Notes under the pieces: generated by a model | Told to the model about the DNA's origin: nothing | Databases searched by the model: none | The model's input: only the letters and a program-made list of their open reading frames with translations | Position numbers and translations under genes: made by a program | Shown here: positions 7,217 to 13,500 of the stretch, piece by piece | Position numbering within the stretch: the stretch's first letter is position 1 | Layout of the letters: every line of letters begins with the position of its first letter | IMG/VR virus record: IMGVR_UViG_3300047667_000671 | Location: 1 to 20,455 of that record | DNA from: a virus | Strand: one strand, 5' to 3' | Length of the DNA: 20,455 nucleotides

Positions 7217-7738
7217 ATGCTGGTTCGTCGTCCACGACAGAAGTTTGCGTTCACCTTCAAGACACATGAGGGGAACAAGTTCCGTGGTGAATTTGGAGAT
7301 CCTAACTCAGCCCCCCGCCCTCGTCGGGAAGTGCAAAACTTGCCTCACCGAATGCTGGTCACATCTCGTAAAGCGATCGCAAAAGCTGGAGACCTTGTTG
7401 AGCATAAGGGGGTAAAGTTCGTCCTTTGTGGCCAGCATACTCTTGAGTTTATGCAGCGTTTTCTGGCTGTTGAGGTCAACCACACTGTTAGCTGGACGTC
7501 ATCAACGGAGATCGAGGATCCGGTCACTCGGGTGATGAAGGATGTTTCGCCAGTTGTGAGGGACCCCGCCCTGCCGGTGGCGTTTGAGCCAAGAGGCGGT
7601 ACCGATGAGGAAGGTTTTGAGAGGACAAAGTTCCGAGCCTTTACCCACGCAGATGTAAAAGAAGGGGACCGCCTCGACGGTCTGAAGGTTTTGCGAGCTT
7701 ATGATGTGTTGGGTCTCCGAGCTGTGGAGATGGCCTAA
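7217..7738 (+). CDS. Probable head-closure (stopper) protein
   Basis: This 173-residue protein is mostly beta-strand in character (KFAFTFKTHEGNKFRGEF, KFVLCGQHTLEF) with a central linker rich in Pro, Asp and Gly. It occupies the stopper slot between adaptor and tail completion genes. Stoppers such as SPP1 gp16 form the ring that closes the head exit and accepts the tail. The phrase GDLVEHKGVKFVLCGQH resembles the 'gD.i...g..y.v' barrel turn common in those proteins. AGGAGAG lies 5 bases before the ATG, and its stop overlaps the next start (TAATG). There is no diagnostic motif, so the function is positional. Confidence 0.5.
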   Translation: MLVRRPRQKFAFTFKTHEGNKFRGEFGDPNSAPRPRREVQNLPHRMLVTSRKAIAKAGDLVEHKGVKFVLCGQHTLEFMQRFLAVEVNHTVSWTSSTEIEDPVTRVMKDVSPVVRDPALPVAFEPRGGTDEEGFERTKFRAFTHADVKEGDRLDGLKVLRAYDVLGLRAVEMA

Positions 7739-8421
7739 TGGCAAAGAATGCTTTCGAAGTTGCGAGTGTGTTCGCCACACAGAAGGTCGTCAACACGGCG
7801 GGGGCTGCCGCTGAGGACCTCCGTAACAGGATTGACCTTTATGTAAAACAATACACCAAGGCCTTTTATTTCCAGATGTTTGTTTATTTGTACAACGGTG
7901 GGTCTGCAAAATATAAAGGTCTCAGCGAGGGGTATGAGGATAAAAAACAACAAAGAGGTTTACCCCTACCCTCGTTCTACCGATTTACTGGGAAGCTCAA
8001 AACCGAGCTTAGACGAAGAAACCCTAGTCGAGACCTTGGTCAGGCTAAGGTTACGTTTGGGACTAAGGGTGGCACCCTGAAAAAAGGGATAAAACGCGAC
8101 TCAAGGGGTATACCACAATTTAAAGCGGGCTCTGGGGGGCGAGGCTTTGCGTCAATCTCTCAAGCCTTCAAGTCAGTCAACTTTGATATCACGATTGAGA
8201 TGTACAGTAGCATAAAGGGCGGTAACTACGACCAAGTCTTCGCGAAGTATAATCAAAAGCTGAGAATGAAATTTGCCAGCCAAGAGTTTGGTACCAAGAA
8301 GGCTTCAGGTTCAATTCCCGCCCGACCACTCCTCGTACCCTTTGCCCGTTGGTATGGGACGACCCGTCTCCGCACAGGTCTAAAGCAGAGATTCCCAACA
8401 ATAAATGTGAGAAAATTATGA
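7738..8421 (+). CDS. Tail completion protein, gpZ/HK97 gp10-like
   Basis: The 227-residue basic protein occupies the slot of lambda Z/HK97 gp10, which sits at the head-proximal end of the tail and helps it join the head. Features in keeping: an N-terminal helix, a positively charged middle (TGKLKTELRRRNPSRD) and the C-terminal PARPLLVPFARW, matching the family's common 'PaRPfl.pa' signature near the end. Arg and Ile codons here include more AGA/AGG/ATA than in neighbouring genes, perhaps a different ancestry. The ATG overlaps the preceding stop and its own TGA overlaps the next ATG (ATGA at 8418-8421), indicating translational coupling on both sides. Confidence 0.65.
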   Translation: MAKNAFEVASVFATQKVVNTAGAAAEDLRNRIDLYVKQYTKAFYFQMFVYLYNGGSAKYKGLSEGYEDKKQQRGLPLPSFYRFTGKLKTELRRRNPSRDLGQAKVTFGTKGGTLKKGIKRDSRGIPQFKAGSGGRGFASISQAFKSVNFDITIEMYSSIKGGNYDQVFAKYNQKLRMKFASQEFGTKKASGSIPARPLLVPFARWYGTTRLRTGLKQRFPTINVRKL

Positions 8422-8849
8422 CCCGTCAGAACATCTACCGTGACATCCAAGCTTCCCTAATCCGGTTCAGCCGTGACTTTGGAGACCTGCATGGTTTGGA
8501 TTTTGTAAACCTTGATGCCTCGACAAATGCTGAGGATTGGCCGGCCGGCGACTTCATTGGCATCGGTGAACTGAATGTGGAAGTTTTCGAGTGGGACGAA
8601 ATTTCATTGTCCTTCGCGATCTCAACTAAAGATGACAGCAATCTTCTGAAAATGAGTGACCTGATAAATAAACTTGCCAACGAGGTTATGCCTGGATCGT
8701 CCATCCCTGTTCTCGACGCCGAAAACGGAGTAAAGAAAGCCTCTATGCTCGTCACGAATGGCGTCAAAATTGGGACTGTGATGGATACAGACTTCCAGCC
8801 GCTTCAGCCGATTATAGTCCATCTTATATCGGATTATCATAGCGCTTAA
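8418..8849 (+). CDS. Tail terminator protein, gpU-like
   Basis: This 143-residue protein lies between the completion protein and the tail tube gene, where lambda U sits. Tail terminators form a hexameric ring that stops tube growth and gives the head-joining face. The pattern fits the gpU alpha/beta fold: an initial helix (YRDIQASLIRFSRDF), strands ELNVEVFEWDEISLSFAI, a helix DLINKLANEVMP, and a last strand (FQPLQPIIVHLISDYH). I chose the ATG at 8418, which overlaps the previous stop, rather than the in-frame ATG 69 bases upstream that lies inside the previous gene. The last 26 bases overlap the minus-strand ribbon-helix-helix gene. Confidence 0.65.
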   Translation: MTRQNIYRDIQASLIRFSRDFGDLHGLDFVNLDASTNAEDWPAGDFIGIGELNVEVFEWDEISLSFAISTKDDSNLLKMSDLINKLANEVMPGSSIPVLDAENGVKKASMLVTNGVKIGTVMDTDFQPLQPIIVHLISDYHSA

Positions 8850-9012
8850 CGACCTGCAGGTCTTGATCTACAGAGCTATCAATCCCGTGCTCTAGCAGCA
8901 CGAGGATCTCTGCATTCCGGACCCTGCGGTGAATAGCAGCTCGGGTATCGATTTGGTCTTTTAGTTCACGAGGTATGCGAACGGTAAAGGCTACGATGTC
9001 GTTATCTCTCAT
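8824..9012 (-). CDS. Arc/Mnt-type ribbon-helix-helix DNA-binding protein
   Basis: This is the only convincing minus-strand gene. It encodes 62 residues. The N-terminus VAFTVRIPRELKDQIDTRAA matches the Arc family: a short beta-strand with F9, T10, R12 and P14 aligning with Arc F10, N11, R13 and P15, then helix A. NAEILVLLEHGI matches the conserved NAEI at the start of helix B. Such proteins dimerise through the strand, which enters the DNA major groove; in P22, Arc represses transcription. The ATG has a modest GGAAA site. The C-terminal ~20 residues (SSVDQDLQVVKRYDNPI) have no known match. The gene converges on the tail terminator gene, overlapping it by 26 bases, and diverges from the tail tube gene. 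Target and role are unknown; autoregulation is inferred from nearby repeats. Confidence 0.82.
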   Translation of the reverse strand: MRDNDIVAFTVRIPRELKDQIDTRAAIHRRVRNAEILVLLEHGIDSSVDQDLQVVKRYDNPI

Positions 9013-9026
9013 TGACTTTCCAATCT

Positions 9027-9054
9027 ATTGTATGAACCACAAATAACCTTAGAT
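9027..9054 (-). promoter_or_regulatory. Candidate promoter of the ribbon-helix-helix gene
   Basis: On the minus strand TACAAT (9032 down to 9027) matches five of six bases of the -10 consensus. A three-of-six -35 (TTATCT) lies about 18 bases upstream within the direct repeats. The implied transcript would begin only ~8-10 bases before the ATG. The overlap with both repeat types fits a repressible promoter. Tentative. Confidence 0.35.
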
Positions 9055-9077
9055 AACCTTTGTGTCTACTGTGGTTC
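9034..9077. promoter_or_regulatory. Inverted repeat in the RHH/tail-tube intergenic region
   Basis: GAACCACA (9034-9041) and TGTGGTTC (9070-9077) are perfect 8-bp inverted arms around 28 bases. The interval lies between the divergent ribbon-helix-helix and tail tube starts. This two-fold symmetry suits a dimeric or tetrameric regulator; it could also form a long-loop hairpin. Confidence 0.45.
9043..9060. repeat. Tandem 8-bp direct repeats, possible RHH operator
   Basis: ATAACCTT occurs at 9043-9050 and again at 9053-9060, exactly 10 bp apart (about one helical turn), inside the inverted repeat. Ribbon-helix-helix repressors commonly bind short half-sites on one DNA face at such spacing. The same 8-mer also occurs singly near 15538 inside a coding gene, probably by chance. 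Confidence 0.5.
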
Positions 9078-9128
9078 TTCATGTAGTTTGCAAGTTGAAG
9101 AGAATTAAACCTTGAATGGAGAAGTCCT

Positions 9129-9887
9129 ATGGCTGGAGAAGCCCGCAGTAATAAATTTATGCTCGCCACCGCGACGGTAATGCTTGGCCCACGCGAGCAG
9201 GTTTTCGACCTCACACCGGATGAGCATTCGATCGGTCTCGTCAAAAATTTCCGAGCCACGTCTGAACCGTCTTACACAGACCTGACCCAAGGCGTGAAGA
9301 ACACCACCGTCTATTCTGTGATGACCGGTAACGTCGTCCGAGCTTCGATGGAGGCATATGAGTACACGGCCCAAAACGTGACTTATGCTCTTGGTCTCGA
9401 AGGGGCTACAATCACGGATGCTGTCGCTGAAACAGATCTTTCTGGTGAGGCTATAAAGGATGACACAGATCTCACCGTTACTGATGAGACTGATTTTGTG
9501 GTCGACGATTACGTCATGATTCAGCAGGGCAGCGATGATCAAGTTTATGTTCGCCAGATTACTGCTGTCACTACAGGTCAGATCACCTTCGCTGAAGGGT
9601 TGCCGACTGCGTTGGCAATTGGAACCGCGGTTCGCAAGTCTAACGTCATTGCAGTGGGTTCCAAAGCTGATCAGCCTTACTTGGCGGCGAAAATCGTCGG
9701 TTCACTGGCAGATGGCTCCCCCGTGTCGATGATCTGCCCAAAGATCCGTATCACCAATGGTTTCTCCTTTGGCTTTACGACTGAGGGCTTCGACAACATG
9801 CCGTTGGAATTCTCCTTCTACGATTCCGTTGCGGGCGATCCGTTCTACAGCAAGTTCAAAGACAGTCAAGCTCAACTCCACATGTAA
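9129..9887 (+). CDS. Major tail protein (tail tube)
   Basis: The 252-residue protein is in the lambda V position and would polymerise as stacked hexamers around the tape measure. It is beta-rich. N-terminal strands (NKFMLATATVMLGPREQVFDL) are followed by a Thr/Asp-rich segment (DTDLTVTDETDFVVDDYVMI) that reads like an inserted beta domain. The C-terminal strands are SMICPKIRITNGFSFGF and MPLEFSFYDS. GGAG with a 7-base spacer precedes the ATG. A strong terminator follows at once, as after the capsid gene, consistent with high expression. No Ig-like C-terminal decoration domain as in lambda V is evident after the last tube strands. Assignment is by order, length and strand pattern. Confidence 0.78.
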   Translation: MAGEARSNKFMLATATVMLGPREQVFDLTPDEHSIGLVKNFRATSEPSYTDLTQGVKNTTVYSVMTGNVVRASMEAYEYTAQNVTYALGLEGATITDAVAETDLSGEAIKDDTDLTVTDETDFVVDDYVMIQQGSDDQVYVRQITAVTTGQITFAEGLPTALAIGTAVRKSNVIAVGSKADQPYLAAKIVGSLADGSPVSMICPKIRITNGFSFGFTTEGFDNMPLEFSFYDSVAGDPFYSKFKDSQAQLHM

Positions 9888-9894
9888 GTTGACC

Positions 9895-9935
9895 AGTGTC
9901 CTCCCGCCGTATACTGGTAGGGGGACACTTTTCAT
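9895..9935 (+). terminator. Rho-independent terminator after the tail tube gene
   Basis: A 10-bp stem (9895-9904 with 9920-9929, one T-G wobble) has a 15-base loop and is followed by TTTTCATTT. An overlapping smaller pairing, ACCAGT (9892-9897) with ACTGGT (9913-9918), is also possible. It lies eight bases past the tube stop and, like the one after the capsid gene, must be partly read through for the tail genes to be expressed. Confidence 0.8.
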
Positions 9936-9952
9936 TTGGAGATCTAAGTTAA

Positions 9953-10327
9953 ATGCAAGACAATATCACAGTCACACTTGGTGATGAAACCAAAACCGTG
10001 CTGATGTCCTACGGACTTCTCAATGAGTTGACCCGTCTGGTTGGCGAAATTGACAATATCCCTGAAATCTCCCTCGACCCAGTCATGAGCGAAAGCGTTC
10101 TGATTTCTGTTTTGTCGACACGAGATGTAAAGGGTAAAATCGAAGAGCCCTTCAATATGTTCGAGAGCAACATCAGCACTGAAACCGCCAGTGAGTTGCT
10201 CGATTTTGTTGGAGCGCATCTGACCGATTTTTTTCTGACCTCCCTCGAGAAGACGAAAGTGATTCTGGACGGTCAAGCGGGTCGTCTAAAGGTCCTGATG
10301 CCTACCTCACCTGGTTCGGAAGCCTAA
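9953..10327 (+). CDS. Tail assembly chaperone, gpG-like
   Basis: The 124-residue acidic protein lies between the tail tube and tape measure genes. That is the slot of the paired chaperones (lambda G and GT) that coat the tape measure and recruit tube protein without entering the virion. The sequence has an N-terminal beta-like TVTLGDETKTVLMSYGLLNE followed by helices (TASELLDFVGAHL, FFLTSLEKTKVIL), consistent with the mostly helical G proteins. Its end overlaps a second reading frame in the -1 phase, open from 10183, and a seven-T run lies at codons 92-94. GGAG sits 11 bases before the ATG, a slightly long spacing. The pairing with the downstream frame is the main support. Confidence 0.75.
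   Translation: MQDNITVTLGDETKTVLMSYGLLNELTRLVGEIDNIPEISLDPVMSESVLISVLSTRDVKGKIEEPFNMFESNISTETASELLDFVGAHLTDFFLTSLEKTKVILDGQAGRLKVLMPTSPGSEA
10228..10234 (+). other. Probable -1 ribosomal frameshift site (T TTT TTT)
   Basis: Seven consecutive T's are read as T|TTT|TTT in the gpG-like frame, a valid X-XXY-YYZ slippery heptamer. The -1 frame is open from 10183 to 10599, so slipping here yields a 215-residue product (94 + 121). I found no other good heptamer in the overlap (10183-10327). The downstream frame has only a GTG with no well-placed ribosome site. Confidence 0.7.
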
Positions 10328-10599
10328 GCTTTCAGGACGCAGTCCACATAGTGTTTGACTGCGTCCCCTCAAGTATTCAAGAAGTATACTGGAAATTTAG
10401 TCGAAATGACTTTAAGGTTAGACTACGGCTATACGTTGGCGAACGACAGGCTGAAGTTGTCCAAAACTACCAGACGATGGGCATGATCCTATCTCAGGCA
10501 TTTTCGGCAAAATCCGGCTCCGACACCTCTTCAGGTGAGGATGTTGTTCCCCAAAATAAAGCTGAAATGATGTCAGCCTTCAAAGGGGTATTCGGATGA
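10234..10599 (+). CDS. gpT-like extension of the tail chaperone (made by -1 frameshift)
   Basis: This is the second part of the G/GT pair. After the shift the frame reads SDLPREDESDSGRSSGSS, a flexible Ser/Gly/Asp linker. A folded part follows (YLTWFGSLSFQDAVHIVFD, VYWKFSRNDFKVRLRLY), and the end is MMSAFKGVFG. In lambda, the T part binds the tail tube protein while G binds the tape measure. The frame ends in TGA overlapping the tape measure ATG (ATGA at 10596-10599), as expected for coupling. A GTG at 10351 could start a separate 82-residue protein, but it would cut the domain and lacks a good ribosome site. Confidence 0.7.
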   Translation, partial: SDLPREDESDSGRSSGSSKGPDAYLTWFGSLSFQDAVHIVFDCVPSSIQEVYWKFSRNDFKVRLRLYVGERQAEVVQNYQTMGMILSQAFSAKSGSDTSSGEDVVPQNKAEMMSAFKGVFG

Positions 10600-13500
10600 A
10601 CACTAAAAACACGATACCTTTAGGCTTTGATCCACAGCTCATCAAAGACAGCGCCACATTTACAAGAAATTTTGAGAAGTCTGCGGCTGACACAGCGAAG
10701 TTAAAGCAAGACTTCAAAGCCATCCAGAGCCTGCTTAAAGGTATTTCTCAGGCCAATATTATTGGGGCTGGACCTGGGTCAAACAGTGGGGGGATGGAGT
10801 ACATAAAAGGTCGGGCTTTTGCTGACAAGCAAAGAGTTGAGCAGTCCCGTCTTCTCGGCAGTCAGAATATGCAAAACCTGATGACTGAAAAGAAGGCTCT
10901 GGCTTTAAGTCGGGATTCTCTTCGGATTTTTCAAAACCAAAGCAAGCTGGCTATGGCAAGATCACTACACCTGAAAACAGATTACGAAGCCCTAAAAAAG
11001 ATCAAAAGCACCACTCAATTACAAATTGGGTTGGAAGCAACTAAAGTCCGTCTGGGTCTCGAGGTTGCCGCTGGGAATACAAAACAGATTCAGAAAGCTC
11101 AAAGGATCGTTGGGCTTTACGATCGACGCATCGCACAACTGAAGCAAGAAACAGCAGAACAAAAGAAGCTTGAGAGACTAGAGACTCGTCGGGCTGCTCG
11201 TTTAACTGCCTCTCAACAGGCCGAGAAGGCTCGATCCCAGTCCCGCGAACGCCTCTTTGGTGATGGTGGTGCAAACCTCTTTGGCATCCAAGCTGGTCTC
11301 GGGGCCAACTACGCGATCATGAACGGTATCCGTTCCGCAATGGCTGGAGCCGGCAAGTTTACTGCTGAGCTTGATCTAGCGATGCGGAACCTTCAGGCGA
11401 TCACCGTAACAACCGATGGTAACATGCAAGGTCTTCGAGAGACTTTGATTGGTATCTCAGAACAGACCAAGTTCACAGCAGTTGAAGTTGCGAATATGGC
11501 TGTGACCTTAGGTCAGGCTGGCTTGTCCACGGATGAGATTGTCGAGTCATCCAGAGCGATTACGCTCCTCGCAACCGCCACAGGTACAGATCTAACAACC
11601 GCTGTGGGTGTCGCAACATCCGTCATCGGTGTCTTCAACCTCCAAGGTAGCGAAATGGCCCGAGTGGCCAACGTTATGACTGAGGCAGTCAACGGCTCAA
11701 AGTTGAGCTTGGATAAACTCGCCCTTGGTCTCCAATATTCTGGTAACATCGCCGCCCAATCTGGCATCCGTGTTGAGGAGCTGACTTCAGCTCTGGGCGC
11801 AATGGCAAACGCTGGTATCCGCTCTGGTTCCACACTCGGTACCGGTATGCGTCAGATCCTGATCGCGCTTCAGAAACCATCAGCAGAGTTCCAAGAGACC
11901 CTCGCCCGTCTAGGAATTACGCTGTCGGATATCGACGTCAGATCTCAAGGCCTTTACGGGGCGTTAGCAAACCTACGTGATGGTGGTTTTTCAGCTGGTG
12001 ATGCCATCCAGACAATGCAGGTTCGAGCTGCAGCGGCCTACAACGCCCTGTCTAACAACTTGGAGCAGATGGTCGATCTGGAAACAGCCTTTCGGGGTAC
12101 AACGGCGGCTACTCAGGCCAACGATACTCAGATGAAGGCCTTTTCAAACCAGCTCCTAAGGTTGAAATCAGTCGCCGGCTCTGCCGCTGCAGAGGGCCTA
12201 GCACCGCTCCTAGCTCTATCTACCGATTTGATGAACGGTTTCAGCAACCTTTTACAAACCTTCAGCAAGTATCCAAAAACTCTAAGAACAGTTACCACCT
12301 CAGTCGTCGCCCTTGGATCAGCGTTTGCTGTCTGGAAGCTGGCAAGACTGACTCGTGGGCTTTATCGCCTAATAACGGGACTAACCGTAACCAAGGGGGC
12401 TACAAAAGGTTTAATCGCGACACAGGTACTGCAAGGCACAGTAACGAGTGCTTTAATTATGAGGTTGAAAGTGTACTCCCGCTGGGCGAAAATAAGTGCT
12501 GCTTCGGTAGGTATCCTTGGTACAGCTATAAAGCTGGCACTTGGACCCATTGGACTTGCCGTACTGGCTGTAGGCGTTATCGTTGGATCCTTCACCGCTC
12601 TCCGTCGAAGCACCAGAGAAGCCGCCACCAGTTTGGATAGTGCTCAGTCGGCCTTTGACCGCTCCGCCGGTGGTGTTGATACTATGGCGCAGTCGATCTC
12701 TTCTCTCGATGACAGGATTAGTGAACTCCTCAGCCGCTACGACCGTCTGAGTAACGACCAACAAATGTTGGACTCTGAGATTGAGGGTATCAAAAATCAG
12801 TTTATCTCAATGGGCCTCGATATCACAAGCGTCGGCGGTACTGTTGACGATCTGATTGAAACACTTCGGGCACTACGCCGCGAACTGGCAGAAGAGTACG
12901 TTGCGAAAGTTAACCTTCAGGGCGCACAATTGGCCGCGCTTCAGGCTGAAACAAACTTACAGCGAGGTCAGCAAACTTCAGCGTTCAACGCCTCGGGTGA
13001 TACAAACGCACTTCGCCAAACAAATTTCCCTGCTACAGGTAGGGCTCGAGACCCGAGCCTAATGCCAGAGCTGTTCGAACAGACTGGTTATGATCCTGCA
13101 TTCGCCTCTGAACAGACAAGAATTATTGGTGATGAAAATTCAACATCTGACCAGGTTGCACTTGCGGTCGCAAGACTCACATCAACGCTGGTGGCTTTTC
13201 AAGAAAGTGTACAGGGAGTAGACGCAAACCTCAAAGCTGCTGGAGATACTTTTGAAGACCAAATCGTAGGGGTCGTAGCTCAGGGACAGGCAATAGCTGA
13301 AACCGCAGGGGAACAACAAAACCAAGGGTTAGCCGCGGTAAGGATTGCTAACGACGCCCGTGATGCTCAAGCAGAAACTCTACCAGCTGTAGAATCGGTC
13401 ACCAATGGTGTGGGGGATCTGAATGTCAGCACCATTTCTCGGCTGCAAGACGCAGGAGCTGAGGCTCCCGAAAACGACGCTGTAGCTAGGCTTGAGGCTA

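Noticed and set aside
6696-7235. Long minus-strand open frame (179 codons) opposite the connector gene
   Set aside because: It has no recognisable domain or ribosome site and is explained by codon bias of the plus-strand gene.
8349-8417. Upstream in-frame ATG that would lengthen the tail terminator protein by 23 residues
   Set aside because: It lies deep inside the previous gene with no ribosome site, while the ATG at 8418 forms an ATGA overlap and starts a sensible helix.
8851-8862. Perfect 12-bp palindrome GACCTGCAGGTC near the 3' end of the ribbon-helix-helix gene
   Set aside because: It could be an operator, but it lies inside the coding sequence (Asp-Leu-Gln-Val on the minus strand), has no T-run, and a 12-bp palindrome may occur by chance at this scale.
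9012-9040. Plus-strand promoter for the tail tube gene based on TTGACT at 9012-9017
   Set aside because: The bases at the proper -10 distance (AACCAC) are unlike a -10 element.
10283-10292. Alternative slip site around TCTAAAG near the end of the gpG-like frame
   Set aside because: In the zero frame the codons are CTA AAG, so the P-site tRNA would not re-pair after a -1 step; the T7 run is better.
10351-10599. Independent 82-residue gene starting at GTG
   Set aside because: There is no good ribosome site, the frame is open far upstream, and the position and phase fit the frameshifted T extension of the chaperone.
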